DNA of 64,000 nt, taken from NCBI RefSeq assembly GCF_000003815.2, contig NC_049997.1, forward strand, positions 16,169,189 through 16,233,188. The letters run 5' to 3'. The notes beneath the pieces were generated by a model, which saw nothing but the letters and a program-made list of their open reading frames with translations, searched no databases and had not been told where the DNA came from. Origin of the DNA: Branchiostoma floridae. Lineage: Eukaryota; Chordata; Leptocardii; Amphioxiformes; Branchiostomatidae. The position numbers and the translations under genes were made by a program. Below are positions 40,266 to 51,907 of the stretch, in pieces. Position 1 is the stretch's first letter; each line of letters opens with the position of its first letter.

Positions 40266-40569
40266 GTACGTATAGGCGGGAGATACGTGTGTCCTTTATC
40301 TTTCATGACATTGATACTTCTATGAGGAGCCGATTGCCCAATTTCTACCGAATATACCCTATGAGACATAAGGTTGGAGCCTCTGGCGACATCAATCTCG
40401 ACTTGAGAAAGTACGTTACCTCCAAATCGCATTTAAACTCGTTTTGTCAATACTACTACATGGACCCCTAGCACACGAAAAATTTGAGAGTAATCGATGC
40501 AGCAGATCTCGAAAAATTCAATGCACAATGTATTTGCCCCCCTCCCACCCTCTGCAGCCAAGGAGACAA

Positions 40570-41900
40570 AGTGTGTCAACTTCAAGGACTGGGAGAAATT
40601 CAAAAAAATCAATCAATTTTCTGGAACGTAATTTAGATCATGACTACATAAATCACACCAACATACTTCAATATATCAGAGAGATCCATTCATTTGATCC
40701 TGAAATACAGACTGCCAAAGTTGCTTGGATTTTGCCCAGCAATATTGTTTACACTGTGTCATCTTCATGGACTGGGAGAAATTCAAAAAAATCCATTTAT
40801 CTTTTTCAAAGTAATTTACATCATGAGTACTTAAATCACTCTAACATATTCTAGAATATTGAAGAGATCCATTCATTTGATCCTGAAATACAGACTGCCA
40901 AAGTTGCATGAATTTTGCTTAGCAATATTGTTTACATTGTGTGAACTTCAAGGACTGGGATAAATTCAAAGAAATCAATTAATCCTCTTCAAAATATTTG
41001 AGATCATGCCTATATAAACTACTCTAACATATTCTGGAACATTGGAGAGATTTGATTATTTGATCATGAAATACAGACTGCCAAAGTTGCATGAATTTTG
41101 CTTAGCAATATTGTTTACACTGTGTGACCTTCAAGGACTGGGAGAAATTAAAAAAATGCATTGATTTTTAAAAAAAAGTATATTGAAACATGACTACATA
41201 TATCATTCTACCAGACTCCAGGATATTGGAGAGATCCACTCATTTGATCTGTAAATATTGACAGTCAAAGTTTGTAGACTTTTGGTCAGCCATATTGTTA
41301 ATACTAAGTGAAGTTTAATGACTGAGATAACTTCAAAGAAATCAATTAACTATTTTCAAAGTAATTAAAAACATGACTGTATATATCACTTTAATATGCC
41401 CCTGGATATTGGAGACATCCACTCATTTGATTTAGTATTATAGACAGTCAGAGTTTCTTGAATTTTGGTCAGCCATATTGTTTACACTGTATACAGTTTA
41501 AGGACTGGGATAAATTCAATGAAATCAATTGATTCTTTTCAAAGTAATTGAAAACATAACTGCATATGTCACTCTAAAATATGCCTACATATTGGAGAGA
41601 TCCACTCATTTGATTTGATATCATAGACAGTCAAAGTTTCCTGAATTGTGGTCAGCCATATTGTTTACACTATATGCAGTCTAACTGTAATGACTGGGAT
41701 AGATTCAAAGAAATCAATTGATTTGTTTCGAAGTTATTTAAAACATAACTTCACATATTACTCTAACATATGCCTGTATATTGGAGAGATCCACTCATTT
41801 GTTTTAGTATTTTATAGACAGTCAAACCTTCCTGAATTTGGGCCAGCAGCCATATTGTTTGCACTTTGTGAAGTACACTGTGTGTAGGATGAATTAAAAA
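40570..41900. repeat. Diverged tandem array, about 183-bp unit, at least 7 copies
   Basis: GACTGGGAGAAATTCAAA-like words recur near 40589, 40769, 40953, 41136, 41321, 41504 and 41693. Each is followed by AATCAATTGATT-like, CATGACTACATA-like, GGAGAGATCCA, CAGACTGCCAAAGTT-like and GCCATATTGTTTACAC words. Copies are 70-85% alike by eye, so the array is old. It sits in the intron between 40265 and 42550. Confidence 0.8.
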
Positions 41901-42549
41901 AAAAGTAAGCTGTGTAATTTAAGTGAATGAAAACAAGAATGCATACTAGTATATGTTACATCAACATATCCTGAAAAGTACAGAGATGCTGAATTTTGAT
42001 CCAGAAATGAAATATTGACTTGCTTGTCTTTAGTTTTGTTTTCTTCAGTTGTATTGTTCAAAGTGTCTTAACTTCAAGCACTGGGATAAGCTTAACATGT
42101 TCATAATGTTACCTATATCTGCATCAAACTTTGATAAGTGTAAGATACTTAGATTACAGTTCTTACAGCAGTATATATATATATATGTGTACAATGCTTT
42201 ATCATGCCAAACCCCCCTCCCCCATTTTCCAAGAATGGTAAAGAAATGTTTCTAATCCATGGCTGTTTGGATCTTGTAAACATGTTTCACCTCATAATAG
42301 AGCTTCATTGCTCCTAATAACTATGACTCAGGATTCAAATTTTTGAATATGAACATAACAAAAACAACAAATGTATACAAATCATTCAAGGGTATGCACA
42401 GAAATGTTATTGTCCATGTTAGTTTGATGTTATGCAATCAGATTTTTTTTTTACATTATTTGAGTAGTATAGATAACTTTGTTGAAAGACAATGAACAGA
42501 AAGAAAAGAAGCACTTACAATCACAATCCTCTCTCTCTTTATTTTCCAG

Positions 42550-42581
42550 TTGAAGGACAGAAAATTATTGGTTTGCTCTGA
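42550..42581 (+). CDS. Possible last coding exon of the micro-gene
   Basis: A strong acceptor (CTCTCTCTTTATTTTCCAG) precedes TT GAA GGA CAG, which joins exon 40181-40265 in frame to give VEGQKIIGLL-stop. AATAAA hexamers at 43473 and 43546 could end a roughly 0.9-kb 3' UTR. It is supported only by splice signals and phase. Confidence 0.3.
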
Positions 42582-43783
42582 ACCAGGACTGTGGAGTTCA
42601 ATACAGCCTTACATCAGATTTTCTCACCAACCCTGTTATGATTCACAGACCTGGAATACTCACTGAATGAAAACATCAATACATACATATTTTATAGCTA
42701 CTGTGTATTTAAGTTGTGTGTTTACTATTTGCATTGGTGATGATTTGTAATTTATTTCTATGATTTGTTATACCTCTTTTCCAACTTTACCCTACTGTCT
42801 TTGATTGAAAGGAGGCTGGATAAAGACAGTGTATTGTTGTGCATTGTAATGCTCAATGTTATGAACCAATGATGTCTTACCTGAAAGTGTAACTTGAAAA
42901 ATATATATAGTATATCTGTATTAGCTTGAAATAGTAGAATTGACATTAGTATAGGACTGAAACAAATGTACTTTATCTATTGTGTGTCCATTGTTTTCTT
43001 TTCCATTGGCATGGAGGAATATCCTAGCCTGTGTGCTATCCTAGTTAGATTACCAAGGCTCCTATACCTCTCCCCCATACATAGGGAATTGTAGGGGCCT
43101 TAGCAAACAAGGATTGTGCAGCATATTACCCTGTGGTATCTTTATATCTTAGACAACTTTGTGTAATATCTGATGCATTGTGATCAGTATCACTATAATA
43201 GGAACTACTGGTTTGATATTACATTTCATCACCTTATGTTAGGTCTATTGTATGTTACCACTTTTTGTATATTTCTTTTGACACACATTAAAACATATTT
43301 TCTGATGCACACTAAATGATATTGTTTAAGGCACAAATGGTAAGATGAACCTGGCAAGTCTGTTACCAACTACATGTGTTACATCAAATTCAATATCAGT
43401 AGTACAAATGAATGAATCTACAGTATTCTATAAAGAGATATCTATGAAATATAATATTGGGAAAATAATATGAATAAAAGTTTTAAACATAGAATTTATA
43501 CTTTAAACAAGAAGATACTCTATGCCATGTCACCTTTTTATCATAATAAACTGTATGCAGGCCACACCTGTTTTTCCCTCTTCACTATTTTTCTGATAAA
43601 CCTCTGGCCTTAATGTTACATCAAAATTATTATCATGTGCTTAAAATTTATTGTCTTCATTTGCATTCCATTTTTTTTCATGTACAGTCTTAGAAAAGTT
43701 TGTGCTGAAAATTTTGATGTTTTCGTATGAACGTTATTCATAATACTAGAAAGGCCGACATTTGCTTGGGTGCAAATACAGCA
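42582..43783. other. AT-rich stretch, possible 3' UTR
   Basis: No ORF with a domain. AATAAA at 43473-43478 and 43546-43551. Otherwise nothing recognised. Confidence 0.35.
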
Positions 43784-45576
43784 TATTTCAGCCATACCCA
43801 TTCCCACGCAACATTGGACTGTTCCAAGTCACCCCTGCGCAAAAATGCAATATTTAATGTAAGTTATCCCCAAAAGAGAACTAATATTGTGAATTGATTC
43901 CATGTCAAAACAGAGCTTGCCCAATATGCCCCGGGCCCATATGGAAGAATATAATCTTCCACAGGAGCGCCTATGCATAACTGATTGGTTTTTAGAATCG
44001 CGGCAGCTCCTATTTTTCCGAGAGTGAAAAAAAAAACGCATCTTCCATTCAGAAGATTTTCGTCATGAAATTACATGACGCCATTCAACAATTTCCACTT
44101 CGATAACTAGGTCTAAGTACCGTCATAATCTCCTTGTGATGTGGGTGCATTTATTATTGCAGTGAACTTTTTTTTAAGCAAGTAGGGCATACGTTTTAAT
44201 AATTGTCAGGTGCAGGTACTGTGTAGTAGGAGTGTTGTTGTTTTTTTCAAGCTAAAAACTTCAATCTTCTTCTTGTTTTGTATGAGCCATTACATAAACG
44301 GAGACGTCTCGAAATTTTACAAGAATTTTACCACCCTGTCGCTTCATTTCTTTTCTGAAAAATCCCAGGACGAACAAGTTAACTTGATTTGGCTTTATCT
44401 ATATATTTCATTTTCCTTCGAATTCTTTGTTAAGTATATGCCCCTGCATACCACTGTTAAATTGTTTTACTTTGTATGCAATCAGCCATCGGACGTAATC
44501 TTGTCTGAGTGTTATAATTTCCTGCTCGTAGCGTGCGAGACCTGGAGGATAGGTGTTTCTACTTTGTTCGGGGGGTTCTTTTCGGAGGTCAGTGGTGATA
44601 CTCTGGTATTGAGAGTGTTTTATTGGGCTCAAACTCTGGCAGTTTAAAGTTACTTACAATTTGAATGTACAAAGTTTACGTCAAAAAAGAACAACAACAA
44701 CACTAGAAGTACCTACATTTGTTCGGGGAAAAATACATGCATTCTCGCCACTGTCAAACTTACGTATCAAAACTAAACGCAAGCCGTCCAATTTTCCCTG
44801 TCCAAATCTGCCGAAAATGATTGATAGTGCCATGCGGAATGTTGGTATATTCATCGACACTAACGTTCAATGCACGCGTACCGTCCGCTACCGCTCAAAT
44901 GACCCTGTCTGAACTCCAAATCCTCGCAAACTACAATTTCAAACCCGGCAAAGGGGACCATATGGCCACAGTAAGGCTGTAATATGCATCTGTTTGTGTA
45001 TATACGGGATTGCAAGGCCCCGCTTATGAATATTAACTAGCATTCGCCTTTCTCGTCGCTGATTGGCTGGCGTCCATAAAGTAATTATCTCTCGCTCTCC
45101 CCAGACCGCTGGCACCTGGCACGTGTGGGCTCTGGGGTCACTGGAGTTCACGGCAGGAAGCCGAAAGAAAACCAATTTCCCCTCAGAAAAGCGCTGAAAT
45201 TAAGCATTTTAAAGTAGTTTATGCCCAAAATTTTACTCGGATCATTTTACCAACTATCTAATGCCTATCTACACCAAATTTAAGGTCATTCCATTGTAAT
45301 TCAAGGGAACAGGGGGCCACAATATACCGTTTTGGTCAAAACATGACCTTTAAACTTCAATAAAATCATTTTAGAGGCAGATATGAAAAAAATGAGAAAA
45401 CAGCACCTCGGTATTGACCCACTCTACCCTTGTGCCAAATTTCAGGTCATTCGGTCACGGAACGACGGAGATGAATCGCTTTGAAGATTTGACAGGAGAA
45501 AGAAAGAAAGAAAGAAAGAAAGAAACATTACGAATACAATATATTTCACCATACCATATATGGTATGGCTGAAATA
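43784..45576. mobile_element. About 1.8-kb non-autonomous element with TATTTCAGCCATACC ends
   Basis: TATTTCAGCCATACC at 43784-43798 is inverted at 45562-45576 (GGTATGGCTGAAATA). Near the right end is an (AAAG)n run (45500-45523) and a smaller inverted pair CCATACCATATATGGTATGG. The ORF at 44210-44647 has no known domain. The repeat ends are short, so the boundaries are tentative. Confidence 0.45.
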
Positions 45577-47357
45577 TAATTAACGTTAGATGATTTTCAC
45601 AGTGGAATTATTTCACAGGAAATCTGTTTTTTTCCCATTTACTCCATTGTTTTTCTGGGACGAATTTGGAAAGTGACCTTATCATATTTCGACATTGTTT
45701 GGCTCAATACTGATCAGGAAAGCACCCAACACAATGCCCCTACATTACGATGCGTCAGTATAGAACAAACTGCAGGAAGTAGAAATTTCAATTTTGCCGC
45801 CACAAGTTTGTACCCATCATCCCTTGCGCCTGAAACAAGCCTCGATTTCGTGGATGCCGGCGTTTCCATGGCCTGGTTCTGATCAGTCGCCGCGGTGACC
45901 GTGCTGACGTTTTTGTTGTCATTCCCCCCCCCCCCCGATTTACATAATAATCGTCATCAATTGCCACCGCAGAAGCAAAAAGAGTCCGAAATATATGCAT
46001 TTTCAAATGCGTAAGACACTTTCAAAATCGTCTCCGGCAAGCCACTCAGATCCCACGAGATTTCTATGCGATTTTATAGGAGCGCGAGCCGCTTCACGGA
46101 GAAAGGCAAATCGGCAGCCAGGTACAAATAATTTTGCGATATTGTTTGTGTAGCGTGGCTTCGTTTATGAATATTAAGAAGGAGGAACTAGCCTTCGTTA
46201 GGTTTGTCCTCAGTGGTAGTTACTAAAAATAGTAAAAGATGTCCCTGAAGTGAACTAGACAGCCACAGACATGACAAAAAGTTAGTGTTTATATATATAG
46301 TTTGCTTCTCAAATTTGCTCAGATATGGCTCTAAAATGCACCAAAGAACCTCTAATTCTTATAAATTTTCTGGGGGAGGCCCCCCATACCCCCCCAACGA
46401 GAGGGGGGAACCCCCCTCTCGTGCTCTCCCCCCGCGCAGCTTGCGCTGCGCGGCCGCGGCCTTCGGCCGCGTCATGGTGCGCGCCCCCCCTTAGCAAATT
46501 TCTGGATCCGCCAGTGATCAGGGCGCGCTCCGAATGTCACCCGCTCGCCAGTGGAAATGAGATTCTTTGGAATACATAAATATCCTGTCGTTTATTTCGA
46601 ATTCACACCATTGCCTTTCTATACACTCCTGTGGAGGTCCACTGGCAAACACTAAAGCACTAGCCTGGAACCGGCCTATCGTGGTTGTCCCGACATCTCC
46701 TCGGTGCTGGGAAGTTGCCCGCCCGCCGAGGTCATATAGCACGCCCCGGCACGACATCGATATCGGGTTTGTGAAAGGCTTGCAGTGTCCTGATTATGAC
46801 TTACACTATTCACGCGCGCGCGAACAAACCCGGCTGTAAAGATATCCCATCGCATGCGAGCGCTGGAAAAGGCCAGAGAAACGCGGACCAAAGCACAAGT
46901 TCCGCAGTGCTTGGCCTCTCACGTTCTTACAGATCAATCACTTATTAAACCCAGTGCCGGCCTACGGTATCGGGAGGGGGGAGGAGCAGTAACACGGGTC
47001 GCATTACAGTAGTAATCACAAACCCATTGTATTTATTGGTCAACAAACGACTACCTGTTCCTGGTGGGAATCATAACTTTTTTGGCACTTGCGTGCGATT
47101 GGTCGGCGGTCGGGCCAGCGCATTTGCTAAAGGGGGTGAAATTTATGGAGGGACTGTAAGTCACTTGCATTACTTCAGAACTTCTCTGCTTTTATTTCAT
47201 TAAAGGCATTTTGGTCCTAAAGATATTATCACGCTTAGTTAGGCAGTCCCAACTGTTATTGCAACTGGTGGTAGAAATGCTTTTGCTTGTGTCTTTCACG
47301 TTACCTCACCTATCTTGTACAAGTTCGTTCCAAAACGTGTTGGTGACTGCAACGTAG
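45577..47357. repeat. Spacer with duplicated modules and a GC-rich block
   Basis: 46370-46495 is an extremely G/C-run-rich block with inverted GCGCAGC/GCTGCGC and GGCCGCGGCC words. 46517-46553 is a piece of the 38.9-kb minisatellite. 46711-46760 resembles the CG-rich module near 30198. 46846-47050 is copy 2 of the module at 27597. No gene is seen. Confidence 0.55.
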
Positions 47358-47368
47358 TATATAAATAG
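47358..47368 (+). promoter_or_regulatory. TATA box TATATAAATAG upstream of first exon f
   Basis: A consensus TATA word 162 bases before the ATG, followed by GGAAC repeats (GGTAGGAACCAGAGTAGGAAC). It is the clearest core promoter of the first-exon family. Confidence 0.55.
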
Positions 47369-47519
47369 GAACGGTAGGAACCAGAGTAGGAACAGTGCAG
47401 GTGTCAGGTAGTTGGCAGTGCGTTTTGTCCGAAAACGAAAAGTGTGATCTCGAACAAATCACTCGCGCTCAACGCAAACTATTCTACTCTTAGACTATAT
47501 TTCCCTACAAGATATAGAA

Positions 47520-47544
47520 ATGGACCTCCGAAGTGCTGAGCAAG
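47520..47544 (+). CDS. Alternative first exon f (MDLRSAEQ|G)
   Basis: 25 nt, phase 1, ending GAGCAAG|GTAAGA, preceded by CAAGATATAGAA. The 5' UTR aligns with exon d. Best candidate, with g, for initiating DEATH unit B. Confidence 0.65.
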
Positions 47545-49150
47545 GTAAGACGATAAAAGCTAAAGTGTTTTTATCTGTTTCACTACAAGAAGGACTTGGT
47601 ACTTTTTTAAATCATGTTGTTTGTGAGTATTATGATTTCCAGCAGAGCCCATTTTGTTCGGTTGCTGACTAGAAACCGAATAGAATACGCATTGGGTACT
47701 TTATCGATCATATCAAAGAGCTTTCCTCAATGGAAGCTCCTTACTCATACAAGTTACAGTAACAAACCTGGTGTGTTGTGCCACGGAGTGATTGACCGGG
47801 TATACCATGCAATATACTAGTATAGGTATATTAAAAGATGATCCTACAGTAGCTCTTCGCTAATGAAAATTTACTCTGGCACACAAGAAACGAAGATTGC
47901 CCATGTTTCTGCATGAATTTGTGCAAACGAACTGTATTACGGTAAGCGACCGGTGATACTATATGGGTATTTTGACAACTGTTGTAATATTACGTATCGA
48001 TGCCAAAAGACGCTATATTACAGTTTTTTTCTATATCGTAAGGAGGTTTGCTTGTGATTAATCGTCGAATATAGCATGTCAGTATTACGCAATGTTAAGT
48101 TCAAATCTCAAAATGTAAGTCCTAAATAAGGTAGGTCATTTCAGCGTGTATTTGCAAGGATATTCCCCCAGCTGTCAATCAACCAGTGGGACAAAGCCAC
48201 TTTCAGGTTGCTGTTTCCCTATTGGTGGAGTGGAAGTTGACCTTTGTCCTTGTGGTATCATTTACCTGGATTATTTACTTTATTTGTCTTCGTTTCCATT
48301 GTAAGAGTATGATTTGAATAGGCTATGTAAAAAGGTCATATACTTGAAGTTAAACCCCGAATTTTTCATACTTTTGCATCTACAACCATATGAATGACAA
48401 CCCCGCACTGTTTTTACCCTACATTATTATCCTAAGAATGTCATGCTTAGCATTGGGGGAAGTTAAGAAGTCAGTTTGGATGGCTGGCTGGTAAGTCGCC
48501 AAATTCAACCACCGGTGGCCTTGCTCGTCGTGAAGCTTCGCGGAACCTTTCGTGAAACCTCGAGTCACGCGGAAACTTCGTGCAACAATTGTGAAATAAC
48601 TCTTATTGACGGGGGAATCCTTGCTGCATGTCGGCACCAGTCACTCAGTGTTCGTACGTGCGTTGGTGTTTTATGTAGACTTGCATCTTAGCCGTCTGTA
48701 AACAAGCCATGGTAGATTAGGTTTGGTGTTTCCTTTGTGTCCCCAGCCCCGTATGTCTGGGAAAGGAAGTTTTGCCACACTTAGAATCGTGCCCTTAAGT
48801 TCATCCACTAGATATATAATTTTCGAAAGGAATTTTGGCAAGTAATATTATTAAAAATTCTTGTTGAGAAACAGAAGCAAAAGTGGATCAATGAAAATAT
48901 CGTAACATATATTGTAACTTCTTTTATAACCATTCAGCATCAGGCGCTGATTTAACAATATGGCGCAGTGTTTGTCCCCCACAATGTAGTTATTCCATTG
49001 CTTTGTCGGAATCCTTGCATGTGTTTACTGTGTCTATTTCCTATGTTAACCGCATGCGCATTCGCCCCGCCTTGTATATGTTTGATCAATGTATTATGTT
49101 GAAGCTGACGGGATCATGAACACAACTATCGCATGATATAGGATAGATCA
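47545..49150. other. Gene-free spacer
   Basis: No recognised exon, RNA gene or repeat; ORFs up to 72 codons have no domain. Confidence 0.3.
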
Positions 49151-49153
49151 TAG

Positions 49154-49440
49154 TGTGGAGTCTGGTGGTGTAGTGGTTAACAGCTCCACCTGATTGACAA
49201 CAATGTCAAATTATACAAATAGATTTGGGTTCGAATCACCTGAATTTAGATGGACGGTGTGGGCAACCCTTTCTGATAGCGCCCATTGATCGTACAATAG
49301 TTCACTGAAAGTAAGAGCCCCCTATCTTGTAATGCTGTGAAGACGTGTAAACATAACATGCTTTGTAATGTAACGCGTGCAGATGGCGGTAAAATGGACC
49401 GCCCGAGTGTTTGGGCGGACCAAACAAACAAAAAACACAG
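49154..49440 (+). mobile_element. tRNA-headed SINE
   Basis: A-box-like TGGTGGTGTAGTGGTTAAC (49163-49181) and B box GGGTTCGAATCACC (49227-49240) form a tRNA-derived promoter head. A unique body follows, ending with GGTAAAATGGACCGCCCGAG and an A-rich CAAACAAACAAAAAACA tail (about 49422-49439). The family differs from the V-SINE at 36 kb. Confidence 0.7.
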
Positions 49441-49699
49441 CGTCAGATCACCTGATCGACTATAGAAGGCAGCATCTACCATTCAATATCAAGGGGTGGG
49501 AATAATACTACGTAAAATGGTGAGATTAGATGAGATCAAGTTAAACCACGAGAGTAATAAAACATCTAAAAACGCATATAGTAATCATACTCTGATGTTT
49601 GCAATCCACTCGCCACTTTACTGTGTACTTTACAAAATATATGTGGATTCTTGCTGTTCCTCCCTTATGTGTTCGCATGCACCTTATTTGTTCGGCGTT

Positions 49700-49720
49700 A
49701 TTTGCATAAGGGGATTCCCC
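49700..49720 (+). promoter_or_regulatory. Octamer ATTTGCAT next to kappa-B site GGGGATTCCCC
   Basis: ATTTGCAT (49700-49707) and GGGGATTCCCC (49710-49720) are two bases apart, 105 bases before the ATG of exon g. CCTTATTTGTTCGG, a degenerate form of the CArG segment, lies at 49682. Binding is inferred. Confidence 0.5.
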
Positions 49721-49824
49721 TCAAGTTTCAATATTCGGTTACACGTTATTGTAGTTGGTAGCAGCAGTGGCACGAAGCAGCACAAGGTACAGTTTAATGC
49801 TGCATTTCGACACAAATTATGAAA

Positions 49825-49849
49825 ATGGATCACCAAAATCCAATGCAAG
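49825..49849 (+). CDS. Alternative first exon g (MDHQNPMQ|G)
   Basis: 25 nt, phase 1, ending TGCAAG|GTGAGG. It is the nearest first exon upstream of DEATH unit B (about 1 kb). Spliced to 50875 it gives MDHQNPMQ-GSNLTIDRLF. Confidence 0.6.
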
Positions 49850-50874
49850 GTGAGGCATTAAAATGATTGTATGTAAATTATTTTTATATGATCTTTTGAG
49901 GTACTTGTTTGTCTTTGTGCAGCAAGTTGCACCACAGATTTAATTCGTTCGTCGCTAGTAATTTTGGCTCTGCCACACATACCATAATTATTCAAGCAGG
50001 CCTTGCGATTATCAAATTTCAAAATGTCACAGTGGCTCAAAGTTTTAATCCTATATAGTCAACGCTAATGTGTGATAATTTTTGTCGTTCTATACATTAT
50101 GGCGTTTTGCTTGTAAGCGAGAATGTATAGAACATGCATGGCCGTTAATTGTAATTTATTAAGTGAAAACATAGAGTCTTTTATGCCAAAAAGACAATTG
50201 CAGTTGGTAGCCGATAAAAAGGTTGTCTTTGTCAGGCAATGAACTTATTTACCTGGATGGCCACCGCTACCCTAGCGTTAGGTACTAGGTTAGGTTGTGA
50301 AGTTGATTTCTCGCTGGCAACCTGACACCATGACGTGCCTCGTGCACGTGAATCTTCGTGAAACCGAAGCACAGTGACCGTGCTTCGTAAAACCTTGTGA
50401 AACTTCGTGAGAATTCGTGCCTCGTGATGCGACGTGTTGCCCGCCCTTCCAGCTCACTCAGCGCGCTGTGGGCTATTTCGTTCCGAGTGCACGGGATTCA
50501 CTTCCACGTTGTAGACGACGGAATTTTTGGCGTGTCGACCTTTACCTTGTCGGCATTATTTATCTTGCACACCGCCCAATCAGCGCTCGGTATTCTCCGT
50601 CACTGGCCTGTTATTGGCTGACGTCGACGGTACAAGGTTTACTCAGTCATTCAGGGTCACAGTACAAGATGCTACATGTGAGCTCTAGTAACAAGCAGAA
50701 CATTTTGAAAAGTTGTACGGTATTTCAAGAACATTTCTTCGCACATATTGATTCCTTTCGCAATGACAGCTGTGGTCACTGAGGTGTTCTATGGGTGCAA
50801 AATACACACGTTAAATATTGACGTTAATTCAGCAACCTTTAATTTTATTGACGAAACCCCACATGCCGTTCCAG
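49850..50874. other. Intron between first exon g and DEATH unit B
   Basis: It contains a CG-rich module at 50437-50480 (TTGCCCGCCCTTCCAGCTCA, GCGCGCTGTGGGCTATTT) related to 30198. It also has short imperfect repeats of CTTCGTGAAAC/CGTGCCTCGTG (50330-50430). Confidence 0.5.
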
Positions 50875-50993
50875 GCTCGAACCTGACCATTGACCGTCTG
50901 TTCAACAGACTTGCCGGGGAAGTCAGGTCTCGTCAGTGGAAGAAAATAGCCAGGGAGATCGGGCTGACAGAGCCGGAAATAGACGCCATTGAG
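50875..50993 (+). CDS. DEATH unit B, exon with N-terminal half of DEATH domain
   Basis: Acceptor CCGTTCCAG|GC, donor ATTGAG|GTAGAG; 119 nt, phase 1 to 0. The peptide GSNLTIDRLFNRLAGEVRSR continues QWKKIAREIGLTEPEIDAIE. It is two residues longer than unit A and nearly identical after RLAGEV. Confidence 0.85.
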
Positions 50994-50999
50994 GTAGAG

Positions 51000-51300
51000 T
51001 CTCCCCCTCCATCTCCATCTCTTTCTCTTTTCTCTTTTACTACATCTTAGCAACCTATTTTCGTGCCCCCGTCGGTTTGTCTGTCCGTTTTTCTGTCGGT
51101 CGGTCGGCCTTTTAGTTGTGTTTGTTTATGTGATGTGTGTGTGTGCGCGTATTTGTGTATGTGTGTGTCTGTGTCTCTGTGTGTATGTGTGTGCGTTTGT
51201 ATGTGTGTCTGTGTGTGCAAGTGTAACCCTTTTCCTTCGTCTGCCTATCTTCCTTTAGTCCATCTCTCTCACTCTCTCTCTCTCTCTCTCCCTCACTTGA
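51000..51300. repeat. CT-rich, GT-rich and CT-rich microsatellite tracts
   Basis: The order CT (51000-51040), GT (51110-51215), CT (51265-51298) within the intron start mirrors unit A. The ORF through it is an artefact. Confidence 0.85.
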
Positions 51301-51748
51301 GTAGTATCACAACCGCAAAGCGGGCGTAAGGCGTTATCACCTTGTTATCTACATAAAAATAGAGATATTTGTTGGGGTCTGTCTGTGTTCATGTGTGTGT
51401 GCGTCTGTGTGTAGGGCAAAAGTGGGGTGTGTGCCTGAGGGGGTCTGTGTGTTTGTGTTTCCGGATTTTTAAAGTCACCATAACATAAAGTCACCGAGTT
51501 TCGTAGTCCTAGCTCGCGTCGTTCGGCAGTTATATAACGTTAATTTTGGCCCAGACACTTTCAGCCCCACCTCCCCCGTCTATATAGGGTCAAAGGTGTC
51601 ATAGCCACTTACATATTATACAGATGTTAAAGCCATATAAATAATCAGAATATTTCCTGGAGACATGAGGTCTCCGAAGTCTTGTTTAGATATCGATAGT
51701 TATATTTTTAATGACAAGCCATTTGTTACATTTCCTTTACATATCCAG

Positions 51749-51907
51749 GATCGTGACCGTACAAACCTGCATGAGAAGGTGTTCCAGATGTTTTACAAGT
51801 GGAGGATGAAGAACGGCCGGCGGGCCACTCTGGGCGTCCTGGCCGGACATCTGCGGGATATCAACATGGCGGCTCTGGCCGAGAAACTGGAGGACATCCG
51901 GAACTAA
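51749..51907 (+). CDS. DEATH unit B, exon with C-terminal half of DEATH domain and stop
   Basis: Acceptor CATATCCAG; 159 nt from phase 0 to TAA. It encodes EKVFQMFYKWRMKNGRRATL, then GVLAGHL, and ends ALAEKLEDIRN. With a 25-nt first exon the protein is 100 residues, all DEATH domain. Such a single-domain protein could act as an adaptor or as a decoy that blocks larger DEATH proteins; both are inference. Confidence 0.85.
   Translation, partial: DRDRTNLHEKVFQMFYKWRMKNGRRATLGVLAGHLRDINMAALAEKLEDIRN

Noticed and set aside
44210-44647. 145-codon hydrophobic ORF
   Set aside because: No recognisable domain, poor start context, and it lies inside a probable mobile element.
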